This document shows, one piece after another, positions 8,051 through 15,548 of a stretch of DNA of 64,000 bases (positions are counted from its first letter, which is position 1; the number at the start of each line of letters is the position of its first letter). The stretch is from positions 2,163,937 to 2,227,936 of the forward strand of contig NZ_VUNZ01000001.1 of the NCBI RefSeq assembly GCF_008386505.1, written 5' to 3'. The DNA comes from Chryseobacterium sediminis. Lineage in GTDB: Bacteria > Bacteroidota > Bacteroidia > Flavobacteriales > Weeksellaceae. Under the pieces are notes generated by a model that was given only the letters and a program-made list of their open reading frames with translations, was not told where the DNA came from and ran no database searches. A program made the position numbers and the translations under genes.

Positions 8051-9529
8051 ATGAATTCAGAAAGCGACTTTATCAAAACGGTTTTCGGGTTAAAACTGAA
8101 ACAGCAGAGACAAAAGAAAAACTGGTCTCTGCAGGATCTTGCCGTAAAGACAGGATTATCAAAATCTTACCTTAACGAAATTGAAAACGGAAAAAAATAT
8201 CCCAAACATGATAAGATCATTCAACTTTCTGAAGCATTGAGTTGTACTTTTGATGATCTGGTTTCCACCAAACTCGATAAAAGTCTGGCACCTTTCAATG
8301 AAATTCTGCAGTCTGATTTTTTTAAAGAAGTTCCATTGGAGCTATTTGGGATCAATAAAAACAATCTCATCAGTATCATCAGTGATGCTCCCAAAAAAGT
8401 GACGGCTTTCATCAATGCACTGATCGAGATTTCCCAGAATTACAATCTTGGAAAGGAAAGATTTTATTTTGCAGTGCTAAGGTCATTCCAGGAGTTATAT
8501 GACAATTATTTTCCGGAAATTGAAGAAAAAGTAAGTCTGTTTACTCAGGAGAATAATGTAAAACCCAACAAAAATTTAAAATCTGAGATTCTGGAAAAAA
8601 TTCTTGCAGAAAAGTTCAGCTATACGATTCAATCTGAAGATTTTGAGAAATATGGGACTTTGGACAACCTTCGCTCGCTTTTTATTCCGGAGAAAAAATT
8701 ATTACTGCTGAACCAAAAACTGGAAAAGGATCAGAAAACATTTATCCTTGCTAAAGAAATCGGATTCAATGTTCTGGAACTAAAAATACGCCCGAATACG
8801 TATTCATGGCTTGACTTCGGAAGTTTTGAGGAAATTCTTAATAATTTTTACGCTTCTTATTTTGCAGGCGCTTTGTTGATTTCAAAAGAGCCAGTCATTG
8901 AGAAAACATCTGAATTTTTCCAACATAATACCTGGGAATCTAAAAATTTTGAGAATCTTATCAACAGTTTTACCCGTTCTCCTGAAACTTTCTACTACCG
9001 CCTGACTAATATTCTTTCGGCTGAAATGGGAATTAAGGATTTATTTTATCTGTGTCTGGTTAAAAAGAAAAATTCAGATAAGATTCAGATTTTAAAAGAA
9101 CTTCACCTGAATCATCAGCAAGCTCCTCATGCCAACGCAATGAACGAACACTATTGCAGAAGATGGATTGCCGTGAAGAATCTTGATCATTTAAAAGAAA
9201 ATGAAACTCTTACGGACGCTCAGATTTCTCATTATAAGGATCAGGGAATAAGCTATCTGGTTATTTCTACTTCACAAAAAAATCCTTTTTCGGATGGAAG
9301 CAACAGAAGTTACTGTTTAGGTATTTTATTGAATTCTCAAACGATCAAAAAAATAAGCTTCATAAAATCTCCTTCTCTGAAAACAATCAATGTAGGAGTT
9401 ACCTGTGAATCATGCAGCATTGCAGATTGTGAAGTGAGACAAGCACCGCCTGTACGACTGGAAAAGGAACATTTTAATCTGAGTATGAAAAATTCTGTGG
9501 AGAAGATAAGGAAGAGGTTTGAGAATTAA
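8051..9529 (+). CDS. XRE-family regulator, RamB/ScfR type, likely controlling aceBA
   Basis: 492 aa. Residues about 12-66 form an XRE helix-turn-helix (LKQQRQKKNWSLQDLA, TGLSKSYLNEIENGKK). The middle region corresponds to the IrrE/M78-like domain of this family, but the zinc motif HExxH is replaced by KEIGF (residues 235-239), so peptidase activity is not expected. The C-terminal cysteine cluster CESCSIADC (Cys452, 455, 460) followed by VRQAPP matches the short-chain fatty acyl regulator (DUF2083) signature. RamB of Corynebacterium and PrpR of Mycobacterium, known members, control glyoxylate or methylcitrate genes. Divergent placement from aceB supports the same role here. The start is fixed by the nearby -7 box and the HTH. 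Confidence 0.9.
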   Translation: MNSESDFIKTVFGLKLKQQRQKKNWSLQDLAVKTGLSKSYLNEIENGKKYPKHDKIIQLSEALSCTFDDLVSTKLDKSLAPFNEILQSDFFKEVPLELFGINKNNLISIISDAPKKVTAFINALIEISQNYNLGKERFYFAVLRSFQELYDNYFPEIEEKVSLFTQENNVKPNKNLKSEILEKILAEKFSYTIQSEDFEKYGTLDNLRSLFIPEKKLLLLNQKLEKDQKTFILAKEIGFNVLELKIRPNTYSWLDFGSFEEILNNFYASYFAGALLISKEPVIEKTSEFFQHNTWESKNFENLINSFTRSPETFYYRLTNILSAEMGIKDLFYLCLVKKKNSDKIQILKELHLNHQQAPHANAMNEHYCRRWIAVKNLDHLKENETLTDAQISHYKDQGISYLVISTSQKNPFSDGSNRSYCLGILLNSQTIKKISFIKSPSLKTINVGVTCESCSIADCEVRQAPPVRLEKEHFNLSMKNSVEKIRKRFEN

Positions 9530-9868
9530 AGGGTGAATGATGGAATCGTCAATCTGCTTCGCTGTGAATTTTAAATATGTTTTAGAGATACGTGATGCGG
9601 GGTTGTGAATACTCAATTTCTTGTTTTAACCCTAAGGCCAATGTGTTAATCTTAAACGCTGAGCTCGCAAAGTTTTCTATTATACTTTAGAGTATTTTGA
9701 TCGCAATGGCGTTACACTCAAAAAGACTTTCCCCCAGCTAAATGAAATGCTCTTGCGAGCAATACGAAAGCAACAAACTTTGCGAATATTAGCATTAATA
9801 ATAAATTCATTATTGACTTTGCGAAGCCAAAATTGACATTTTTTTATATCTTAGTACAAAACACACTT
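9530..9868. repeat. Intergenic region with decayed MITE-like repeat
   Basis: No gene is visible in these 339 bp. They hold nested inverted repeats: GCTCGCAA at 9663-9670 with TTGCGAGC at 9753-9760, and TCGCAAAGTTT at 9665-9675 with AAACTTTGCGA at 9775-9785. The layout and the shared stretch GAAATGyTCTTGCG recall the intact 218-bp element at 48511-48728, so this may be an old, degenerate copy. Confidence 0.45.
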
Positions 9869-10522
9869 ATGATACTGGATATATTGTTTCCAAACCGTTG
9901 CATCCATTGCAACAGAATCATTGATTCTGAACTTTTGGTATGTGATCTTTGTTTTAGCAAGATTTACTTTACCCATTATTCCTATTTTGAAAATAATCCG
10001 ATTAAGGAAAAATGCAGTTTGTTTTTTCCTGTTGAAAACACGTTTGCTTTACTACAATTTGAGGAGGAAAGCCTAAGCCGACAGATTATTCATGAACTGA
10101 AATACAAAGGGCGCGAAAAAGCAGGAAAGATCCTTGCAGACTGGACAACAGAACGCCTGGACTTTAAGAACGAAAAACCAGATTTGTTGGTGAGCGTTCC
10201 TCTTCACACAAAGAAACTCAAGGAACGCGGATATAATCAGCTTCATTTATTTACTGAAACTTTAGGGGCATTTTATGACATCCCTTTTGATCATCAATTA
10301 ATCAAACGAAATCATTATTCCAAGGCACAGGCTTTAAAAGATAAAAAACACAGATTGGAAACTGTCAATACATTCTCTGTTACAAAACCGGTTTCAGGGA
10401 AACATATTCTTCTTGTTGACGATGTTTTTACCACAGGTAATACCATTTCATCGGTTGCATGGGAGATTTTAAATGCCGGAACTAATAAAGTGAGTGTACT
10501 GGTAATGGCAATGGATCTTTGA
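9869..10522 (+). CDS. ComF-family phosphoribosyltransferase-like protein
   Basis: 217 aa from the ATG at 9869 (MILDILFPNRC); a TTG at 9833 would add 12 residues. Two CxxC pairs near the N-terminus (CIHC, CDLC) form the ComF zinc ribbon. The C-terminal half is a type I phosphoribosyltransferase domain with the PRPP loop HILLVDDVFTTGNTISS and the block SKAQALKDKKHRL. ComF proteins are cytosolic and required for natural transformation in several bacteria; their biochemical role is not settled. No other competence gene is adjacent. The gene follows a repeat-rich gap, so it is probably the first of its unit. Confidence 0.92.
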   Translation: MILDILFPNRCIHCNRIIDSELLVCDLCFSKIYFTHYSYFENNPIKEKCSLFFPVENTFALLQFEEESLSRQIIHELKYKGREKAGKILADWTTERLDFKNEKPDLLVSVPLHTKKLKERGYNQLHLFTETLGAFYDIPFDHQLIKRNHYSKAQALKDKKHRLETVNTFSVTKPVSGKHILLVDDVFTTGNTISSVAWEILNAGTNKVSVLVMAMDL

Positions 10523-10533
10523 GAGGGGTTGCG

Positions 10534-10561
10534 GAGTATGAGGTTCGAGATTCGAGGTCTA
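10534..10561. repeat. Imperfect 7-bp tandem repeat (4 units)
   Basis: GAGTATG, AGGTTCG, AGATTCG and AGGTCTA follow each other with a 7-nt period, starting 12 bp after the comF stop codon. Confidence 0.5.
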
Positions 10562-10691
10562 GGGATTTTCAGCACGGAAACATGTTTAAAAATATTCTCA
10601 AACTCCAGAACTTTCAGCCCCTCCGACACAATCACTCATTCAATTTTTTCCATTCAATTCTTTTTCCTAATTTTCCGGAAACTAAACAACT

Positions 10692-11378
10692 ATGCCACAT
10701 CTGCTTTTATTACATGGAGCTTTAGGTCACAGCGACATTTTTACACCTTATCTGAATACATTATCTCAGTATTTTACTGTACACACTCCTTTGTTTTCAG
10801 GTCATGGAGATTTGGAACTTCCGGCTGAAGGAATTAGTATTGAAAAGTATACTCAGGAATTATCAGAATATTGTGAAGTGAATAATCTGGCAGATGTATT
10901 TATTTTCGGTCATAGTATGGGAGGTTATGCAGCGCTTTGCTATGCAATGAAGAGTCATGAAAATGTAAATTCTATTATCACTCTGGGAACAAAGTTTGAC
11001 TGGACTGAGGAGCAAGCTTTAAAAGAAAGTAAAATGCTTAATCCTGATGTCATTCTTGAGAAAATTCCACAGTATGCCCAACTTTTAGAATCACAGCACG
11101 GATCAAAGTGGAAGCAGCTTCTTCTCGCTATTGCTGATCTGATGATTGATTTAGGTAAAAATCCTCCGTTGGAAAATAATCTTGCAACGATTAATATTCC
11201 CGTTCAAATCATGGTAGGTGATAAAGATAATATGGTAACCATCGAAGAAAGTTCCAGAGTTTACAGGAGTCTTCCGAATGCAAAATTGGCCGTACTTCCA
11301 GATACAAAACATCCACTGGATAAAGTACGACCAAGTCTATTGTTGAACTTAATAAAAGATTTCTGGAATCTTTCTTAA
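10692..11378 (+). CDS. Alpha/beta hydrolase
   Basis: 228 aa with the alpha/beta hydrolase fold. The N-terminal strand and oxyanion loop LLLHGALGH, the nucleophile elbow GHSMGGY (Ser near residue 76), an acidic residue in VGDKDNMV and the histidine in DTKHPLDKV give a full catalytic triad. No signal peptide, so it is cytosolic. The family covers esterases, lipases, MhpC-like C-C hydrolases and others, and the substrate cannot be read from the sequence. It converges with upp, whose stop codon is 1 bp away at 11380. Confidence 0.9.
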   Translation: MPHLLLLHGALGHSDIFTPYLNTLSQYFTVHTPLFSGHGDLELPAEGISIEKYTQELSEYCEVNNLADVFIFGHSMGGYAALCYAMKSHENVNSIITLGTKFDWTEEQALKESKMLNPDVILEKIPQYAQLLESQHGSKWKQLLLAIADLMIDLGKNPPLENNLATINIPVQIMVGDKDNMVTIEESSRVYRSLPNAKLAVLPDTKHPLDKVRPSLLLNLIKDFWNLS

Positions 11379-11379
11379 A

Positions 11380-12030
11380 TTATCTTTGAAGTTTTTCTCC
11401 GTAGCTAAGATCTCCCGCATCTCCTAAACCAGGAGTAATATACCCTTTTGATGTTAGCTCTTCATCAATAGCTCCTACCCAGATGTGAGCTTCAGGATAG
11501 GCATTCTGAATAGTTTCAACGCCTTGTTTTGAAGCAATAGCTGCGACAATATGAAGTTGGGTTGGATTTCCATTGGTTAGCAGGTCTTTGATGGCTTCAA
11601 TTAAAGAAGCACCAGTAGCCAGCATCGGGTCTGCTACAATTAAAGGTCTGCCTTCGATGTTTGGGCATGTCAGATAATCCTGTTTGATTGAGAAATAATC
11701 GTTTGCATCGTGTTTTCTGTAGGCTGCCACAAAACCACAGTCTGCTCTGTCAAGATAGCTCAGAATTCCTTCAAACAAAGGAACTCCTGCTCTTAAAATA
11801 GTTGTAATAACAGGCTGTACAGCAATTTCCCTGCTTTTTATTGTATCTAAAGGAGTTTGAATTTCAACTTCTCTGTACTCCAGACCTTTACTGATTTCAA
11901 AAGCGGCAATCTCTCCGATTCTTTCCATATTTCTTCTGAATCTCATTCGGTCATGCTGGATATTAACGTTTCTAAGTTCGTTAATCCATTCATTGACAAG
12001 AGAAAAGTGTTGCGATAAAATAGTAAGCAT
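11380..12030 (-). CDS. upp: Uracil phosphoribosyltransferase
   Basis: 216 aa, typical length. It converts uracil and PRPP to UMP in pyrimidine salvage. The PRPP-binding loop is seen as RPLIVADPMLATGASLIEA, and the uracil-binding C-terminal segment as GYITPGLGDAGDLSYG (family pattern YxxPGLGDAGDRxFG, with Leu-Ser here in place of Arg-x). The conserved ILRAGxP block is present (TTILRAGVPLFEG). The start at 12030 is well supported. Its stop nearly touches that of the convergent alpha/beta hydrolase gene. Cytosolic. Confidence 0.96.
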   Translation of the reverse strand: MLTILSQHFSLVNEWINELRNVNIQHDRMRFRRNMERIGEIAAFEISKGLEYREVEIQTPLDTIKSREIAVQPVITTILRAGVPLFEGILSYLDRADCGFVAAYRKHDANDYFSIKQDYLTCPNIEGRPLIVADPMLATGASLIEAIKDLLTNGNPTQLHIVAAIASKQGVETIQNAYPEAHIWVGAIDEELTSKGYITPGLGDAGDLSYGEKLQR

Positions 12031-12141
12031 GAAAATTTTATTTTTAATTTCAGTTAATTGATATTAATTCCTGCAAAATTACAACTAAAAAACGAATTGA
12101 AAGATTGAGCTAAATGAGAAATCCCGTTGTAATTTTATAAA

Positions 12142-12172
12142 AAACTCCGGCAAGCTTCGCTTGCCGGAGTTT
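12142..12172 (-). terminator. Strong terminator of der
   Basis: A 14-bp perfect stem (AAACTCCGGCAAGC) with a 3-nt loop TTC. On the minus strand it ends in a T-run. It lies 20 bp after the der stop codon. Confidence 0.9.
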
Positions 12173-12191
12173 CAGTGAACACTTGTTCTTA

Positions 12192-13502
12192 TTATTTTTG
12201 TCTGAAATATACTTCAATCGGAACTCCGGTAAACCCGAATTCTTTCCTCAACTGATTTTCAGTAAATCTTTTATAAGGTTCCTTCACGTACTGCGGAAGG
12301 TTACAGAAGAATACAAACTGTGGTGACGGCGTAGGAAGCTGAACACAATATTTGATCTTGATATATTTTCCTTTCAATGCTGGTGGTGGAGTATTTTCAA
12401 AGATCGGAAGCATTACTTCATTCAATTTTGAAGTTTTAATTTTCTTCTTACGGTCTTCATAAACCTCCATTGCTACTTCTACAGCTTTTAAGATTCTTTG
12501 TTTCGTTAAAGCTGAAACAAATAGGATAGGAATATCCTGGAACTGACCGATTTTGTCTTTGATTGATTTTTCAAAATCACGCATTGTATTGGTCTGCTTG
12601 TCTTCGATCAAATCCCATTTATTAACAAGGATTACAATTCCTTTTCTGTTTTTCTGAGCCAGTCCGAAGATGTTCATATCCTGAGATTCCCATCCTTGTG
12701 TAGCATCCACCATAATGATAACTACGTCTGAATACTCAATAGAACGGATAGATCTCATTACAGAATAGAATTCAAGGTCTTCGCTTACCTTTGATTTTCT
12801 TCTCATCCCTGCAGTATCTACCAGTACAAACTCATGCCCGAATTTGTTATATAAAGTCTGAATACTGTCTCTTGTAGTTCCTGCAATATCTGTTACAATA
12901 TTTCTTTCAGTATCCAGCAAAGCGTTTGTCATTGTAGATTTCCCTACGTTTGGACGCCCTGCAATGGTGATTTTAGGCAATCCTTCAAAAGGATCTTTAT
13001 ATTCTGTTGTTGGAAAGTCTCTAACGATATCATCTAAGATTTCTCCTGTTCCTGAACCGGTAGCAGAAGAAATAGTGTAATATTTATCAATTCCTAACTG
13101 ATAGAATTCTGTTGCCGGAAGTTCTTCTTTGGCAGAATCTACTTTATTGATAACGATATAAATCGGTTTATTGGATCTTCTTAATAATCTGTAAATTTCA
13201 TAATCTGTATCAGTAAGTCCTTCTTCCACATTCATCATAAAGATAATGGAAGTAGCCTCTTCTACAGCTAATTGTACCTGCTTACGGATTTCCTCTTCAA
13301 AGATATCATCTGTACCTACATCATAACCTCCGGTATCAATTACAGTAAAATCTACCCCGTTCCAGTCTGATTTTCCGTAGTGACGGTCTCTGGTAACACC
13401 GGCTGTAGAATCTACAATAGCTTCTCTTCTTTCTAATAAACGATTAAAAAGCGTGGATTTTCCTACGTTGGGACGTCCAACGATTGCGACAATATTTGAC
13501 AT
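12192..13502 (-). CDS. der: Ribosome biogenesis GTPase Der (EngA)
   Basis: 436 aa with the defining tandem pair of G-domains. Each starts with a P-loop, GRPNVGKSTLFN near residue 8 and GRPNVGKSTMTN near residue 182, followed by DTGGY and DTAGM switch II motifs and NKVD and NKWD guanine-recognition motifs. The C-terminal KH-like domain follows (about residues 355-436). Der acts in maturation of the 50S ribosomal subunit and is usually essential. It has its own strong terminator and no co-directional partner within 150 bp. Confidence 0.97.
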   Translation of the reverse strand: MSNIVAIVGRPNVGKSTLFNRLLERREAIVDSTAGVTRDRHYGKSDWNGVDFTVIDTGGYDVGTDDIFEEEIRKQVQLAVEEATSIIFMMNVEEGLTDTDYEIYRLLRRSNKPIYIVINKVDSAKEELPATEFYQLGIDKYYTISSATGSGTGEILDDIVRDFPTTEYKDPFEGLPKITIAGRPNVGKSTMTNALLDTERNIVTDIAGTTRDSIQTLYNKFGHEFVLVDTAGMRRKSKVSEDLEFYSVMRSIRSIEYSDVVIIMVDATQGWESQDMNIFGLAQKNRKGIVILVNKWDLIEDKQTNTMRDFEKSIKDKIGQFQDIPILFVSALTKQRILKAVEVAMEVYEDRKKKIKTSKLNEVMLPIFENTPPPALKGKYIKIKYCVQLPTPSPQFVFFCNLPQYVKEPYKRFTENQLRKEFGFTGVPIEVYFRQK

Positions 13503-13617
13503 AAAAAATGTTTAATAATCCTTCTGCTTCTGCTCAGGATATGTTATTAATGGGTTACTCCAACTTTTGGAGCCCAATTTTTTGCAAAGATAAGACTTTA
13601 TTATTTAATGAGACTTC

Positions 13618-13652
13618 TGAGGATGGGAGCTGGAAGAGGGAGGCTGGAAGCT
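13618..13652. repeat. Imperfect 7-bp tandem repeat (GGAAGCT type)
   Basis: Units TGAGGAT, GGGAGCT, GGAAGAG, GGAGGCT and GGAAGCT run with a 7-nt period. The same unit family is found at 39491-39518. Confidence 0.6.
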
Positions 13653-13826
13653 ACTGTTCATCGAAGAATCCACAATAAACATTCTTCTTAAAATTAAACA
13701 AACAGCATTCATAATTATGCTATTTTCCTCTAAAAACTATTTTTTTGTTTTTTTTATTCAAAAATAATTATTTGGATATCAATAAGTAAAGCAGTTACTC
13801 CAGTATTATGTTAATTAATCTTTAAT

Positions 13827-13863
13827 TTTGATTTTCATATTTAAAATAAATTCTATAATTTCG
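13827..13863 (+). promoter_or_regulatory. Probable tRNA-Gln promoter
   Basis: TTTG at 13827-13830 and a relaxed -7 box TATAATTTCG at 13854-13863, spacing 23 bp, lie 12 bp upstream of the mature tRNA 5' end. The -7 box departs from the TAnnTTTG consensus. Confidence 0.4.
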
Positions 13864-13875
13864 CAACATAGAAAC

Positions 13876-13946
13876 AGACCTATAGTGTAACGGTAGCACT
13901 CCGGTTTTTGGTACCGTCAGTCGGGGTTCGAATCCCTGTGGGTCTA
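13876..13946 (+). tRNA. tRNA-Gln (anticodon UUG)
   Basis: 71 nt including the discriminator A. The acceptor arm AGACCTA pairs with TGGGTCT (one G-U). The T-arm has GGTTCGAATCC and the D-arm has TAGTGTAACGGTAGCAC. The anticodon loop TTTTGGT gives UUG, read as glutamine; the stem has one C-U mismatch at its base. CCA is not encoded. A terminator follows at once, and the 3' edge is the left boundary of the accessory island. Confidence 0.95.
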
Positions 13947-13983
13947 CAAACCATCCTTTTTTAAGGGTGGTTTTTGTTTTTTA
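13944..13983 (+). terminator. tRNA-Gln terminator and left copy of a direct repeat (attL-like)
   Basis: The last three bases of the tRNA are followed by a hairpin (AACCATCCTT with AAGGGTGGTT, one G-U) and a T-rich tail. A nearly identical ~41-bp copy lies at 20794-20834, differing by one T in the loop and one A/G change in the stem. Confidence 0.8.
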
Positions 13984-14044
13984 TTCCCTTTTTGAAAAAT
14001 AAAAAAAGGAGATACTGAATTAGTCATAAAAGGCTAAGCTCTCT

Positions 14045-14297
14045 CTATAATGATTCTCCAGTAGTTTTATCAATCCTTCTCCTCCTTTTGATATGAAGCA
14101 GAACCCGTTTTCCCCTCAAAGGAAAATCTTCAACAAGAACCGAAGAGTGAAAACCATTAGAATGATACAGACGATGGGTGAATTCTTGGGGAATGATATT
14201 CTTCTCCTTAAAATCGATAGGAAGCACTCCATCAACTTCTTCTGCTTTTATGATATCAAAGGACTCTACTAAAAATCCTGAAGTAAGAGTTTTACCA
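14045..14297 (-). pseudogene. Fragment of ISAon1-type transposase N-terminal protein
   Basis: About 84 codons are open on the minus strand with no ATG start. The reading EEKN-like block is seen here as DFKEKNIIPQEFTHRLYHS, followed by VEDFPLRGKRVLLHIKRRR and DKTTGES. This order (EKN, then DFPxRGKxVxLHxKRRRW, then TTG) is that of the N-terminal orf of ISAon1/IS1595-like transposases in Bacteroidota, from memory of the family. The frame stops early at 14045 and no catalytic part follows. It lies immediately downstream of the tRNA terminator and is probably an old insertion scar. Confidence 0.55.
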
Positions 14298-14806
14298 GTT
14301 TATCAGGAATATATATATATTCCAAATTTAAAAACTTAACACTACATCCACAACTTTTGAGACTGATCCCATGTATGGTACTCATATAAAATATTGATGA
14401 ATTGATTATTAATTCACACCTTCTTATTTCGGTTAAAAATACGTCTTACTGCAACTACAGGATAGCGAGGTCAAAAAACTTTTATAGGGACCAAAAAACA
14501 ATGAAATTTGCACTCTAAAGAATGTGAATGATCATTGGAGTCAAAAAAATACACCAAGAAAACAGCATAGAAAAAATGTAAAAAAATGTAGTTGATTTAA
14601 AATAAAATTACAAAAAAAACATTGCGAAAATATAAGTTTTCTAAGTTGTAACCCTATTAATAATTCACTAATTGACAGTACGATAAAAGAGGGCGAAAAT
14701 CAATAATTGTTCAAAAGAAATAGAATTCTATTTACCTACAATAAGTCTATCAAGAATAGACTTTCCCTCAAATCATCAATTTTATAAAAACTAATTTCCA
14801 ATAATA
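14298..14806. other. Gene-free AT-rich region in the island
   Basis: I see no coding frame here. It holds an 18-bp AT palindrome at 14306-14323 (low complexity) and an inverted repeat at 14743-14763 in front of the first tail-like gene. Confidence 0.6.
14743..14763 (+). promoter_or_regulatory. Inverted repeat upstream of the island genes
   Basis: AAGTCTAT (14743-14750) and ATAGACTT (14756-14763) form a perfect 8-bp stem with a CAAGA loop, 43 bp before the ATG at 14807. No strong T-run follows, so an operator or leader hairpin is as likely as a terminator. Confidence 0.4.
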
Positions 14807-15547
14807 ATGAAAGTACCATTAAAAACAATATTTAGCTGGTTTGAAAAGGGTGATATCCCCACAGAACAGCAGTTTCAGCAGACCTTTTCTTCATTCCGTC
14901 ATTTAGATGAAAATATCAAGATGGATGAGGTAATGGGTTTAAATGAAACTTTTCAAAAAACGGTATCCAGCACAACTTTTACAAATCATCTGCAAGATGA
15001 AGGCGCACACGATTTAGTGCTCGCAAAACTTAATGCATCCAATCTTACTGCTAGAAATGTGGAAGAATGGAAAGAAAAATTAAAGATCAAACTAGCCGCC
15101 ACTATAGACAATGATGAAGAGACCGGAAATGTCTATACAAAGGAGCAAATCGAGGAAATTGTAAATATACTTCAGGCAAAAGATAATGAAATGCTTGAGC
15201 TGACTGCAAAAATCAACGAAATACTAACCTCGAATGATGATAACCTTGATAAGCTTCAGAAAATCGTAGACTACATCAAAGAAAACAGGGAGCAGATAGA
15301 ATTGCTTAAAGGTTCAGGAGCAAATTCTTCCTTTGGAGGAATTGTAAGACCTACTGATAATATTATTGTTAAGCCGGGATCAGCAAAATGGTTTTGGGCA
15401 GGGAGTGGAGTTTACGAAAATGCTTCAGGAGTTACGATTGAAAATTTCGGAATAATTTCTTTTGACGGTTTTGTTTGGTCTGTTCTGGAGATTAATATAC
15501 CTGGAGGGGGAACAGATGGTTTTATTGATTTAACACAAGAAGATTAA
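14807..15547 (+). CDS. Phage-tail-fibre-like protein, 246 aa
   Basis: No signal peptide. The N-terminus (SWFEKGDIPTEQQFQQTFSS) and the following block NHLQDEGAHDLVLAKLNASN resemble structural proteins found at the tail end of Bacteroidota prophages; this is recognition from memory, not a search result. Residues about 110-175 form a predicted coiled coil (EQIEEIVNILQAKDNEMLEL, NREQIELLKG), and the last 70 residues look like a beta-rich, glycine-containing domain. The stop codon is one base before the ATG of the giant gene at 15549, so the two are translationally linked. It could be an adaptor or chaperone for the giant protein. Confidence 0.75.
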   Translation: MKVPLKTIFSWFEKGDIPTEQQFQQTFSSFRHLDENIKMDEVMGLNETFQKTVSSTTFTNHLQDEGAHDLVLAKLNASNLTARNVEEWKEKLKIKLAATIDNDEETGNVYTKEQIEEIVNILQAKDNEMLELTAKINEILTSNDDNLDKLQKIVDYIKENREQIELLKGSGANSSFGGIVRPTDNIIVKPGSAKWFWAGSGVYENASGVTIENFGIISFDGFVWSVLEINIPGGGTDGFIDLTQED

Positions 15548-15548
15548 A

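Larger units (their letters stand above)
13503..13875. other. Gene-free region before tRNA-Gln
   Basis: 373 bp, strongly AT-rich, no open frame that looks coding. It holds a 7-bp repeat array at 13618-13652 and the probable tRNA promoter at 13827-13863. Confidence 0.6.

Noticed and set aside
9833..9868. TTG start of the ComF-like gene at 9833
   Set aside because: The ATG at 9869 immediately precedes the conserved LFPNRCIHC start of the family.
14306..14323. 18-bp perfect AT palindrome GGAATATATATATATTCC
   Set aside because: Low-complexity AT run in an AT-rich gap; no partner site or gene edge close by.
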